Source: Chitinophagaceae bacterium
Lineage (GTDB): Bacteria > Bacteroidota > Bacteroidia > Chitinophagales > UBA10324
Direction of reading: 5' to 3'
Assembly (NCBI GenBank): GCA_947474435.1
Contig: CANJII010000012.1
Span: 1 to 64,000 of the forward strand
DNA: 64,000 nucleotides
Positions 1 through 8,362 of this stretch are shown one piece after another (position 1 is the stretch's first letter; the number at the start of each line of letters is the position of its first letter). The notes under the pieces were generated by a model. The model did no database searches, was not told the origin of the DNA, and was given only the letters and a program-made list of their open reading frames with translations. The translations under genes and the position numbers were made by a program.

Positions 1-2052
1 ATCTATAACAGCGGTGTTTTGTTTGCTTAAATGATTTTCAATTAACTCCTGGTAGCGGCGCAGTTTTGCAGCATGATACCCTCCTGCTGATTTATGGTAG
101 TACGAAGTTCGCGAATCGTTAAAAGTATTGGAAGCAGTATTGAACACTCTGTAATCAAGGGACTGGTCTTGTAAAATCTGCTGATCGGTTTGTGTTGGCT
201 GAAAGTAATTTTCATAATCACTCTTTGATACAAAATTGTCGTCGTTCAGGTATCGTTTTCCAACAGGAAACAAATCAATAAATACTAAGATTATAATTAT
301 AATTAATAGCGTGCCTTTTTTAATGGTTACAGTGAATCCTGGAAATTTGAAGAAAATTATTCCACTAACAAATAACACTAAGACGAATAATATTTCTATC
401 ATAATATTACCATAAAACATGATTAAACAGCTAACAATAAAAACTGAAATAGCAATTATAAATTTTGATTTAATACCCTTAACATAAGCGCAAATTGTAC
501 CCCATGCTAATAAAATAAAACTAAGAGAGCGAACGGCATCCATTTGTAAAAAAGAAGCGCGGTCTATCATTAATGATTTTACTAACCAATCGGGGTATCG
601 TGTATCGCCTGCAGCTTTGAAATCAAAGAACATGGAACCAAGTATAACACATACGAGGACGCCCCCGGTGATATAAAGTGCGAGAAATATTTTTTTTATC
701 ATTAAATCGGTTTCCATCTTGCGGCGCATTATGGTGTCGAGTGTAACAAACGCAAGTATTGGAATGCATACCTGAGGAATAATCATACACATTTCTACTA
801 CACGAAATTTATTGTAACCCGGCACATAGTAAAAAAACAAATCGGAAAACCACTCAAGATTATGCCCCCACGCTAGTAATGTTCCAAGGCAACTGATTGA
901 AAACAGCCACCATTTCAGTCGATCGTTAACAAGCAACATTCCTAATACAAAAAGAAACATCACTATTGCACCAAGATACACCGTACTTGATGTAAAAGGT
1001 TTATCTCCCCAGTACAAAGGCATTTGTTTTAAATAATCAGCAAGTTGTTGTCCGCTTGCACCTTGTGCCTGTAAAGCTTTGCCGGTTGCTGAGTTTTCGC
1101 TCAGTTCTTCATTTGAAGAGCCGCCCATAAAACCCGGAATTAACATAGTGAATGATTCCATTTTCCCGTAACTCCATTGCAAAGCATAATCTTTATCTAA
1201 CCCTCCGGCTGATTGAGTGTTACTGCTCAGTTCAGATTTTCCACGAATAGTTTCAGCTGCATATTCTTCAGTAGTCCAAAGCAAAGAAAGGTTCGATGCT
1301 ACTCCTAAAACAGCGGCAATAAGTAAAACACCACATGCGGTTATAAAATGTTTCCAGTCTTTTTTAAGAACGGTAAAAACAAATTCTGTTAGTCCTAAAG
1401 CAATTAAAATGAAAAATAAATAATAGGCGATTTGAATGTGATTAGACTTTACTTCAAGAGAAACAGCAAGTGCGGTAAGAGCTCCGCCTAATAAATAATT
1501 CCGTTTTCTGAATACCATTAATACTCCGGCAATCACTAAAGGCATGTAACCAATTGCTCCAATTTTAGAATTATGACCAGCTTCAATTAAACCAAGATTA
1601 TAACTCGATAATCCGAATGCAATGGCACCGGCAATACTTATCCATGGAGATATTCCCATAGTAAGTAACAGAATAAAAAAGGAAACCATGGCAATAAATA
1701 ATAATTGAGATGGATGCGGAAATCCTAACGACAAAACAGAATTGATGTATCGAACACAGTTGCCGTAATACAATGTTGCAATCTGGTAGCCCGGCATTCC
1801 GCCGAACATGGAGTTGGTCCAGAGTGCCTCCTTATTATTAGCTGCCCGAAAATCATTCAACTCTTTTGCAGCGCCTTTTCCCTGCATAATATCGCCTTGC
1901 TGAATTGCCTTTCCATCAATCAGCATGGGACTGAAATATAAAAAAGTGATTATAGCGAAAACAAGTACTCCCGTTACAATGGGCAGCCAGTTGATTTTTG
2001 CATTGGTTGTTTCTGCTTTTGCAGTGGTAGGTGATGGATTGTGATTTTTCAT
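1..2052 (-). CDS. YfhO family membrane protein (3' end cut by window edge)
   Basis: The minus-strand frame is open from the ATG at 2052 to the left edge, about 684 codons without a stop. The translation starts MKNHNPSP and has one membrane segment near residues 18-35, then many hydrophobic helices. Family features seen are an early periplasmic stretch reading SMFGGMPGYQIATLYYGN and a late stretch reading SYYHKSAGGYHAAKLRRYQE, both typical of the large Bacteroidota YfhO-like proteins (PF09586 relatives). Such proteins are polytopic inner-membrane proteins of the GT-C-like class, thought to act in cell-surface glycosylation. The stop lies outside the window, so the C-terminus is unknown. A second ATG at 2058 is two codons upstream. 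It is divergent from the threonine dehydrogenase gene, with about 120 bp between the two starts. Family call is firm; function is inferred. Confidence 0.85.
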   Translation of the reverse strand, partial: MKNHNPSPTTAKAETTNAKINWLPIVTGVLVFAIITFLYFSPMLIDGKAIQQGDIMQGKGAAKELNDFRAANNKEALWTNSMFGGMPGYQIATLYYGNCVRYINSVLSLGFPHPSQLLFIAMVSFFILLLTMGISPWISIAGAIAFGLSSYNLGLIEAGHNSKIGAIGYMPLVIAGVLMVFRKRNYLLGGALTALAVSLEVKSNHIQIAYYLFFILIALGLTEFVFTVLKKDWKHFITACGVLLIAAVLGVASNLSLLWTTEEYAAETIRGKSELSSNTQSAGGLDKDYALQWSYGKMESFTMLIPGFMGGSSNEELSENSATGKALQAQGASGQQLADYLKQMPLYWGDKPFTSSTVYLGAIVMFLFVLGMLLVNDRLKWWLFSISCLGTLLAWGHNLEWFSDLFFYYVPGYNKFRVVEMCMIIPQVCIPILAFVTLDTIMRRKMETDLMIKKIFLALYITGGVLVCVILGSMFFDFKAAGDTRYPDWLVKSLMIDRASFLQMDAVRSLSFILLAWGTICAYVKGIKSKFIIAISVFIVSCLIMFYGNIMIEILFVLVLFVSGIIFFKFPGFTVTIKKGTLLIIIIILVFIDLFPVGKRYLNDDNFVSKSDYENYFQPTQTDQQILQDQSLDYRVFNTASNTFNDSRTSYYHKSAGGYHAAKLRRYQELIENHLSKQNTAVID

Positions 2053-2141
2053 TTGCATGGAATAAAAACTCCGCGTGCAAAATAGATAGATGAAATGAAT
2101 CACACAATTGTATTTGTATGTTGGTATTTGTTCAGAATGAA

Positions 2142-2149
2142 TATTTTTG
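2142..2149 (+). promoter_or_regulatory. Bacteroidota -7 element for the threonine dehydrogenase gene
   Basis: TATTTTTG matches the Bacteroidota -7 consensus TAnnTTTG, with TTGG at 2121-2124, 17 bp upstream, as a possible -33 box. Transcription would start near 2156, which favours the ATG at 2172 over the upstream one at 2118. Confidence 0.5.
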
Positions 2150-2171
2150 TTTCACCAATCCAAAACCAAAA

Positions 2172-3128
2172 ATGAATTCAAGCGACACGGTACTCGTAAT
2201 AGGTGCATGCGGACAAATAGGTTCTGAACTCACACTCGCACTTCGTCAGATTTATAAAAATGTAATTGCAACAGATTTAAAAGAACCAGAAGGCGAATTA
2301 AAAGAAAGCGGTCAATTTGAACGGCTCGATGTGCTGAACAGAAATCAATTAGCAGAGTTGATTCAGAAAAATAATGTTACACAGGTGTATCACCTCGCTG
2401 CAATTCTTTCAGCAACCGGAGAAAAAAATCCTGAACTTGCATGGAGAGTGAATATGAAGGGACTCCGGAATGTGTTGGATGTTGCTTCTGAAGTTGGAAT
2501 TAAAAAATTATTCTGGCCAAGCACGATTGCAGTTTTTGGTCCGACCACTCCAATGAAAAATACACCGCAGTGGACAGTGATGGAACCGAATACGATTTAC
2601 GGAATCAGTAAACAAGCGGGGGAACGGTGGTGTGATTATTACTGGCAGAAAAAAAATCTAGATGTGCGCAGTGTTCGCTATCCGGGTTTAATCAGTTACA
2701 AAACTCCGGGCGGCGGTGGCACAACTGATTATGCGATTGATATTTATTTCGAAGCGAAGAAGAAAGGAAAGTACACCAGTTTTCTGGCGGCGGAAACCCG
2801 TTTGCCGATGATGTACATGCCAGATGCCATTCGTGGAACCATTGAATTGATGGAGGCACCAATTGAAAAAATAAAAGTGCGCAGCTCGTATAATATTTCT
2901 TCCATGAGTTTTAATCCGAGGGAAGTGGCTGAGAGTATTATAAAAGTGATTCCAGGTTTTGAAATTTCTTATGTGCCTGATTTTCGTCAGAAGATTGCCG
3001 AGAGCTGGCCTGAAAGTATTGATGACTCAGTAGCCAGAAAAGACTGGGGATGGAAACACAATTTCGATTTGGATGCAATGACCAAGGATATGCTCGAGCA
3101 TGTGCCGAGTGGAGTTGCGGTTCATTAG
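2172..3128 (+). CDS. SDR-type L-threonine 3-dehydrogenase
   Basis: This is a short-chain (extended SDR, epimerase-like) NAD-dependent L-threonine dehydrogenase. It oxidises threonine to 2-amino-3-oxobutyrate, which is cleaved to glycine and acetyl-CoA by a separate ligase. The Rossmann glycine motif GACGQIGSEL lies near the N-terminus and the catalytic YGISK (Tyr-x-x-x-Lys) is in mid-protein. The stretch RYPGLISYKTPGGGGTTDYA is characteristic of the bacterial SDR-type TDH and separates it from UDP-glucose epimerases. Length, about 318 aa, fits the family. The frame is open to 2118, but the start at 2172 is preferred because a -7 promoter element lies at 2142-2149 and the residue after it begins the conserved fold. 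It is a cytoplasmic single-gene unit. Confidence 0.88.
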   Translation: MNSSDTVLVIGACGQIGSELTLALRQIYKNVIATDLKEPEGELKESGQFERLDVLNRNQLAELIQKNNVTQVYHLAAILSATGEKNPELAWRVNMKGLRNVLDVASEVGIKKLFWPSTIAVFGPTTPMKNTPQWTVMEPNTIYGISKQAGERWCDYYWQKKNLDVRSVRYPGLISYKTPGGGGTTDYAIDIYFEAKKKGKYTSFLAAETRLPMMYMPDAIRGTIELMEAPIEKIKVRSSYNISSMSFNPREVAESIIKVIPGFEISYVPDFRQKIAESWPESIDDSVARKDWGWKHNFDLDAMTKDMLEHVPSGVAVH

Positions 3129-3209
3129 TGGTATCATTCAGATGTTCATTAACATTTATGAATTTACAATGTAGTTCACTAGTTGTTTCAATAAACCTTA
3201 ACAAAAAAT

Positions 3210-4067
3210 ATGGAAGAAAATATTACACCTGAAAATGATAACAATATTTTAACTTCTGAAAAAAAATTGACTGAAGTAATTGAAACTAATTCTTCAAATG
3301 ATCAGGAAACTATTATTCAAAATCAAGAAACTGAAAACATGGAAGTACATCATCATCCCGACCTTCATCATAAACCTAAAAAATGGAAAGAATATATTCT
3401 TGAGTTCTTAATGATTTTTCTGGCTGTAACAATGGGATTTATTGCTGAAAACATAAGAGAACACATAACAGAACAAAAGAATGCAAAAATACTTGCACAG
3501 TCATTGCTTGATGATATAAGAAAAGATACTTCGTCTCTTCATTCACTCATTGCTTTCAGTAAAATAAAATTAAGCGCTGCCGATAGCATTCTTTCGATCG
3601 TTCATACTCCGCGCATTATCTGGAATGCCAAAAGTTTTTATACATATATATCTCCAATGGTCACTTCACTTCCTTTCAAATCAACTGATGGTACTTATTT
3701 GCAAATGAAAACTTCAGGCACATTGCGCTACTTCAAACAATCGCTTGTAAATATTATTAATGCCTATGGTGTGCAATTAAAGAAAACAGAATACAGAGAT
3801 GAGGTAGATGATAAAGGAACATGGCTTCTTGGCAATTTGCTTTTCGATTTTATTAATCTGGAAGTCATTACTGATATCCGGTTAAACAAGCCAGTGACAC
3901 ATGATATGTTCATCAGAATTGATAACGGAGAGTCAACAGATAAATTTATTAATCTGATAGCATTGAATAAAGGGTTCCGTTTCCGTACATTTCAGGAATA
4001 CAAAGAGCAGTTGAAAATTGCAGACCAATTAATTGAATTATTAAAAAAAGAATATAGCTTGGATTAG
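3210..4067 (+). CDS. DUF6090-like membrane-anchored protein
   Basis: A 285-aa protein of unknown function. Residues 1-45 are polar and acidic, followed by a His-rich patch (EVHHHPDLHHKPKKWKEY) and a single hydrophobic segment at about residues 62-82 (EFLMIFLAVTMGFIAENIRE). The rest is a soluble, helix-rich domain. This architecture, with a His/Lys-rich linker before one membrane helix and then AENIREH, matches a common Bacteroidota family of uncharacterised proteins that I take to be DUF6090. The His-rich segment could bind metal, but no role is known. It lies 81 bp after the threonine dehydrogenase gene on the same strand and may be co-transcribed. Family assignment is from recall of the motif. 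Confidence 0.65.
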   Translation: MEENITPENDNNILTSEKKLTEVIETNSSNDQETIIQNQETENMEVHHHPDLHHKPKKWKEYILEFLMIFLAVTMGFIAENIREHITEQKNAKILAQSLLDDIRKDTSSLHSLIAFSKIKLSAADSILSIVHTPRIIWNAKSFYTYISPMVTSLPFKSTDGTYLQMKTSGTLRYFKQSLVNIINAYGVQLKKTEYRDEVDDKGTWLLGNLLFDFINLEVITDIRLNKPVTHDMFIRIDNGESTDKFINLIALNKGFRFRTFQEYKEQLKIADQLIELLKKEYSLD

Positions 4068-4119
4068 TTAAATGAAAATCTCGTGTTTGTTATTCAGTTG
4101 ATGAACAACCAAAAAATAT

Positions 4120-4230
4120 TTACTTCTCCGGAGCATTCAAAACAAATCCAACGCCAAAAACATTTTCAATAGTTGACTTGGAATACTCTTTCAGGTATTT
4201 TCTGTTCTTATCATACAAATATCTTTTAAT
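4120..4230 (-). pseudogene. Degenerate 3' fragment of an OmpR-type response regulator gene
   Basis: Read on the minus strand and ending with TAA at 4120-4122, this stretch encodes RKYLKEYSKSTIENVFGVGF followed by VLNAPEK. The intact response regulator at 5178-5879 ends RKYLKEDSDLTIENVFGVGF followed by IFNVPGK, so the two share the last recognition-helix/wing part of the DNA-binding domain at both protein and nucleotide level. There is no start codon, receiver domain or rest of the effector domain; the FISUMP gene occupies the place where they would be and its last codons overlap the fragment. It is best read as the remains of a second, paralogous response regulator left by a tandem duplication followed by replacement or deletion. 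Confidence 0.75.
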
Positions 4231-5137
4231 GTAATACGATAAATTTTCCAAACTGAAGATTTTTAACAGCTGATTTAGCATTGCTCAACTGGATAAAATA
4301 AATTCCATTTGGAAAATTCCTGACATCAATTTGTCTTTCGTTTATGTTCTTTTGAACTTCATTCCCAAAACTCATTTCTTCTCCCAAGACATTAAAGATA
4401 TCTATCAAAGAAGAGCTGGTAGCAGAAATCGTTAAAGTATTAGTTGCTGTACTTGGAAAGAAAGATACAACATTGCTTCCTGATATATTATTAATTCCCT
4501 GAGTCGGATAATCTTGAATACATCTAACCGAAAATCCATTTGTCTTGTCGAAGTTGTAATGCCTGAAGACTTCGTTTGACATGTTATTCATACACCAGTT
4601 TTGCGCATCGGAGCCATCAATTTCTGAAGAAGTCCAGAATTGAGCATATCCACCTATCAATTCAGACCAATTACAATTATAAATATCGCCACCTGGCAAG
4701 GCAGCGAATCCACTTGAATTTGTGCCGGTATTTGGGCTGTTCCAATGTACTGTTCCACTTTCTTTTAATTTATATCCTGCTATTGAAGTTCCTCCCAAAT
4801 AGTTAATCAGATTGCCCCATTCATAATCGCTTGGCACATGCCAGTCAACAGGACAAGCACCTTGTGCTGTTTCGCTATGAGCATTATTCATGGCTGCATC
4901 CCAAAGCATCATCATACCATAAATATCTTTTAGACTATCGTTACTGTCGTAATAACAATCATATGGAATAGGAGTGCCATCAGAATAATGAGTTGATTTT
5001 AAATTTTGTTTGAGCCATACTTGTGAGCCTATATGAATTGTATCATAAACATTGCCATCATAATCTGTTACTGTTGCCTGTGAAAATGAACTAAGAGAGA
5101 AAGTTAGCAACATCAATGACAAGAACATTATTCTCAT
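4226..5137 (-). CDS. Secreted FISUMP-domain protein with T9SS-like C-terminus
   Basis: The protein starts MRIMFLSLMLLTFSLSSFSQ, a clear signal peptide, and continues DYDGNVYDTIHIGSQVWLKQ, the hallmark of the Fibrobacter succinogenes major paralogous domain (FISUMP, TIGR02145). The domain closes with WTSSEIDGSDAQNW and GFSVRC. A C-terminal region of about 80 residues has the beta-sandwich look of a T9SS type A sorting domain (FPSTATNTLTI, IDIFNVLG, FPNGIYFIQL). Its final residues (FGKFIVLH) do not resemble the usual Lys-rich end. The reading frame there runs into the response-regulator remnant at 4120-4230, so the tail may be acquired. An upstream in-frame start at 5227 would overlap the response regulator, so 5137 is preferred. 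Expected to be exported and surface-attached or released; substrate unknown. Confidence 0.8.
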   Translation of the reverse strand: MRIMFLSLMLLTFSLSSFSQATVTDYDGNVYDTIHIGSQVWLKQNLKSTHYSDGTPIPYDCYYDSNDSLKDIYGMMMLWDAAMNNAHSETAQGACPVDWHVPSDYEWGNLINYLGGTSIAGYKLKESGTVHWNSPNTGTNSSGFAALPGGDIYNCNWSELIGGYAQFWTSSEIDGSDAQNWCMNNMSNEVFRHYNFDKTNGFSVRCIQDYPTQGINNISGSNVVSFFPSTATNTLTISATSSSLIDIFNVLGEEMSFGNEVQKNINERQIDVRNFPNGIYFIQLSNAKSAVKNLQFGKFIVLH

Positions 5138-5177
5138 AAACAGAATTTTTCTCAAACCTAAAGAATATATCCAAAAA

Positions 5178-5879
5178 TTATTTCCCAGGCACATTAAAAA
5201 TAAATCCAACTCCAAAAACATTTTCAATCGTTAAATCAGAATCTTCTTTCAAGTACTTGCGAATCTTTGTGATGAACACATCCAAACTTCTTCCAATAAA
5301 ATAATCGTTCTCACCCCAGAGTTCTTTCAGCATTTCTTCTCGTTTAATAATTGTATTCCGGTGGTGAGATAAGTAGTTTAAAATATCGCTTTCTCTTTCA
5401 GTGATTCGTTTTGTTTTAGAGGCTATTGTTAATGATTGTTTATGATAATCAAAAACATATTTCCCAATAGCAACGATTTCAATTTTGGTTTCTGTTTTAT
5501 TCTCGGGAATGCGTCGAATTACTGCCTTAATTTTCCATAGTAATTCTTCTTCATCAAACGGTTTGGTGATATAATCATCGGCACCTAAATCATATCCTTT
5601 GAGTTTATCTTCCCGTAAACTTTTTGCTGTGATAAAAATGACAGGAATTTTTTTGTCTTTCTTCTTTATCTCTTTTGCAAGAGAGAAACCATCCATCTTC
5701 GGCAACATCACATCGAGTAAACACAAGTCATATTCATTACTTTGAAATGCTTTCAATGCCACCTCTCCATCTTTGCAAAGTTTTAACGCAAATCCTTCGC
5801 CCTCTAAATAATCAACTAACAGCATACCCAAATTGAGATCATCTTCTGCCAATAATATTTTCAGCTTTTGTTCAGGCAT
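5178..5879 (-). CDS. OmpR/PhoB-family response regulator
   Basis: A 233-aa two-domain regulator. The receiver domain (residues 6-120) has the acidic pocket E12/D13/D14, phosphoacceptor D56 (LLDVMLPKMDGF), T84 and K106 (TKPF). The C-terminal winged-helix domain (about 135-232) has RESDILNYLSHHRNTIIKRE and GRSLDVFITKIRKYLKED, typical of DNA-binding OmpR-type effectors in Bacteroidota. It is transcribed after the histidine kinase gene, whose stop it overlaps by 8 bp, so translation is probably coupled and the kinase is its partner. The target genes are not shown; neighbouring secreted proteins are plausible but unproven. A degenerate copy of its 3' end lies at 4120-4230. Confidence 0.92.
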   Translation of the reverse strand: MPEQKLKILLAEDDLNLGMLLVDYLEGEGFALKLCKDGEVALKAFQSNEYDLCLLDVMLPKMDGFSLAKEIKKKDKKIPVIFITAKSLREDKLKGYDLGADDYITKPFDEEELLWKIKAVIRRIPENKTETKIEIVAIGKYVFDYHKQSLTIASKTKRITERESDILNYLSHHRNTIIKREEMLKELWGENDYFIGRSLDVFITKIRKYLKEDSDLTIENVFGVGFIFNVPGK

Positions 5880-7146
5880 TTTGAAGTGTTACTGTAAATA
5901 TTGTTCCGTTATTTTTTTCGCTTCGCACTTCAATTGTGCCGCTGTGTAACTCAATAATTTTTTTGATGTAAGCCAAACCAAGACCAAATCCTTTCACATC
6001 ATGCACATCACCGGTTGGCACTCTGAAAAATTTATCGAACACTTTCTTTTGATATTCTTTTTCAATTCCAATTCCTTTATCACTAATAACAAGAATTAAA
6101 TTTTCACCGGCATTGAAAGTTTGAATAGTTATCTCCGGCTTGTTCTTCGAATATTTTATTGAATTATCAATCAGGTTGCACAATGCGTTTGTAAGATGCG
6201 ACTTATCTCCGATCACCAAAAATCGTTTGGCTTCAAGTTTCAATTTTAAGTCGCCGTGTTTGCTTTCTATCTGAATGCTGATACATTTCACTACGCCATG
6301 AATCAATTGATGAAAGTCCAGTTCTGTTTTTTGCAATGGAATTTCTCCGCGTTCAAGTGCGGTCATGCTTAACACCTGTTCCACCTGTAATCGCAATTTT
6401 TCATTTTCTTCCAATATGATTCCGGAGTAATGTTTGATTTTTTCGGTTTCATGTATGCTTGAATCCTTAATCATCATCTTTCCAGCTAATGCAATATTTG
6501 TCAGCGGAGTTTTAAATTCATGCGTCATGTTATTTAAAAAATCTGTCGTGTGCTCAGCTATTTTTTTCTCTTTCATCAATGAAAGAATTGTTCGCCAGAA
6601 AAGCACAAGTACAATCAATATCAGCAATACAGAAGTGATGAACTGTGTTCCCATCTCTGCGATTATGAATTGATTTTTATCCGGGAAAATTACTTTCAAC
6701 TCCAATCCATTTTCGTTGGCAATGGCCGTTAAACTTTTCTGATAACTGCCAAGATGATTTGATGGAATTTGTTTAGCAAAATTGATTTCATTCGTAGCTA
6801 TAACAGTTGATGGCTTTATAATCTTGAATGAATAATTGAGATGCAGATTGTAATAATTCATGTAATACTTAAGCAATGAATCTATTTTATGTACTTCACT
6901 TGTTTCCAGTATGGCTGCTATTTCCGCGCTACTGTCCAACGCTAAACTTTCACCCATTTGACGGCATGCCTTTTCATCTGACGAAATAACTTCGGCAGTT
7001 TTAGTTAAAACCATATTCGCCTTCTCATTAAAAAACTCCTCCTTGATTTTTGCAGTTTGCAAAATCCAATTCACCTGAATGATGAGCACGACAATTAATG
7101 CAATGGAAGAAGCAGATATGAATAAATAAGTCCGGTTGAGTTTCAT
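5872..7146 (-). CDS. Two-component sensor histidine kinase
   Basis: A 424-aa membrane kinase. A first helix (about residues 8-30) and a second (168-188) bracket a periplasmic sensor region of about 135 residues without a recognised domain. The HisKA box is NNMTHEFKTPLTNIAL with the phosphorylated histidine at 209. The HATPase domain follows with N-box NALCNLIDNSIKYS (about 319-333), G1 SDKGIG (355-360) and G2 GFGLGL (386-391). There is no HAMP domain. All catalytic motifs are intact. The gene overlaps the downstream response regulator by 8 bp, making a standard pair. A TACTTTTG element at 7157-7164 is the likely promoter. Confidence 0.93.
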   Translation of the reverse strand: MKLNRTYLFISASSIALIVVLIIQVNWILQTAKIKEEFFNEKANMVLTKTAEVISSDEKACRQMGESLALDSSAEIAAILETSEVHKIDSLLKYYMNYYNLHLNYSFKIIKPSTVIATNEINFAKQIPSNHLGSYQKSLTAIANENGLELKVIFPDKNQFIIAEMGTQFITSVLLILIVLVLFWRTILSLMKEKKIAEHTTDFLNNMTHEFKTPLTNIALAGKMMIKDSSIHETEKIKHYSGIILEENEKLRLQVEQVLSMTALERGEIPLQKTELDFHQLIHGVVKCISIQIESKHGDLKLKLEAKRFLVIGDKSHLTNALCNLIDNSIKYSKNKPEITIQTFNAGENLILVISDKGIGIEKEYQKKVFDKFFRVPTGDVHDVKGFGLGLAYIKKIIELHSGTIEVRSEKNNGTIFTVTLQNA

Positions 7147-7156
7147 TTATGAATTC

Positions 7157-7164
7157 CAAAAGTA
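7157..7164 (-). promoter_or_regulatory. Candidate -7 element for the histidine kinase/response regulator operon
   Basis: On the minus strand this reads TACTTTTG, matching TAnnTTTG, 11 bp before the kinase start codon. No convincing -33 box is seen, and the implied leader is very short. Confidence 0.35.
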
Positions 7165-7251
7165 GCCATTCAATTTATTATGGAATTTTCTTTAACAAGT
7201 CATTAACAACTCAATAACTTCTCAATAACAAAATCTGTTTTGGTGCGCCTC

Positions 7252-7259
7252 TACATTTG
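7252..7259 (+). promoter_or_regulatory. -7 element for the FKBP isomerase gene
   Basis: TACATTTG matches the Bacteroidota -7 consensus and lies 25 bp before the ATG at 7285. This argues against the in-frame upstream start at 7240, which would precede transcription. Confidence 0.45.
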
Positions 7260-7284
7260 TTGCATCAAACAAAAATCAAATCTC

Positions 7285-7773
7285 ATGACAAAAAAATTAT
7301 TCGTACTACTCATCACAATTTTTTCGCTCAACAATGTCGAAAAATCATTTGCACAAACAATGAATGTTGATTCAGTTATTCAACAATATTGCAAAACACA
7401 CAAATTAGTTCCGAATAAAACCGCATCCGGAGTTTATTATGTGATTAAGAATAAAGGGGCTGGCATACCATTAACTGATAGTGCGGTAGTTAATTTGAAT
7501 TACAGTTTAAATCTGGTTGATGGAAATATTATTGACAGCAACAAGAAGAAAAAATATGGTCATAAAAATCCTTTCGAATTTAAAGTCGGAAAATTAATTC
7601 CGAAAATGGGTGGAGTAATTCCGGGTTTTAATGATGGCGCCAAATTATTGAATGTCGGTGGCAGCGCAATTTTCATTATTCCACCTACGCTTGGTTATGG
7701 AGATTTAGATTTGAAAGTTGTACCACCAAACTCAGTTCTGATTTTTGATGTGCAGATACTTGGAATAAATTAG
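7285..7773 (+). CDS. Exported FKBP-type peptidyl-prolyl cis-trans isomerase
   Basis: The predicted 162-aa protein starts MTKKLFVLLITIFSLNNV, a signal peptide ending near KSFAQ, so it acts in the cell envelope. The remainder is an FKBP domain: an ASGVYYVIKNKGAG entry strand, a DGNIIDSN bulge, FEFKVGKLIPKMGGVIPGFN (where VIPGF is the active-site signature), IPPTLGYGD and PPNSVLIFDVQILGI. These are the usual FKBP elements for proline isomerisation of exported proteins. It stands alone, followed by a small secreted protein on the same strand 51 bp later. The start at 7285 is chosen because of the signal peptide and the promoter at 7252-7259. Confidence 0.88.
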   Translation: MTKKLFVLLITIFSLNNVEKSFAQTMNVDSVIQQYCKTHKLVPNKTASGVYYVIKNKGAGIPLTDSAVVNLNYSLNLVDGNIIDSNKKKKYGHKNPFEFKVGKLIPKMGGVIPGFNDGAKLLNVGGSAIFIIPPTLGYGDLDLKVVPPNSVLIFDVQILGIN

Positions 7774-7824
7774 TATTACATCCTCTAAAAATAAATGCTG
7801 TAACACTATCACAAATTAATCTTC

Positions 7825-8340
7825 ATGAACAAAAATTTAATTCTAACGGCAGCACTGATTTTTTTTCTAAGCTTCAATTTACAAGCGCAAACCTGGAATA
7901 TTTTTTCGCAGAACTGGTTCAACATTACTGACACACACTACAAAGGTTATTGGGAAAACGGACAAATAATTACCGAATGGGATTGCCCCGATGATTTGCA
8001 TTTTCCTCCAGTAGAAATAAAATTGTGGAACAAAGTGCCCGTCTTAAATGGTCGGCTACCGACATATGAAGAAACGCAAAACGGAACAGCGATTCATCAT
8101 TATGGAGGAAATGGAAATACAGATGTAAAACCTTACACCAAAATTATTGTTCCAAAACTGGCTTACATCAAAAGTCCGAATGCAGGAATTAATGAATTGG
8201 TTATTGTGATTCAAATAGTTCAAACTTCTACAGACATTATTGTCGGTTACAGATATGTGACAGGCGGATGCGGCGGTTCATTGCTTTGCAATTTTCATTT
8301 TTTATCTGATGATGAAATAAAAAAAGTAACAGGCAATTAA
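7825..8340 (+). CDS. Secreted protein of unknown function
   Basis: A 171-aa protein with a clear signal peptide (MNKNLILTAALIFFLSFNLQAQ). The mature part is rich in aromatic residues (TWNIFSQNWFNITDTHY) and has a Cys pair motif GGCGGSLLCNF near the C-terminus that could form a disulfide outside the cytoplasm. I do not recognise a family. It sits between the FKBP isomerase and a propeller lipoprotein on the same strand with gaps of 51 and 22 bp, so the three may be co-transcribed. There is no sorting domain. Confidence 0.7.
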   Translation: MNKNLILTAALIFFLSFNLQAQTWNIFSQNWFNITDTHYKGYWENGQIITEWDCPDDLHFPPVEIKLWNKVPVLNGRLPTYEETQNGTAIHHYGGNGNTDVKPYTKIIVPKLAYIKSPNAGINELVIVIQIVQTSTDIIVGYRYVTGGCGGSLLCNFHFLSDDEIKKVTGN

Positions 8341-8362
8341 TTTTTAATCCAAATTAAAAATA

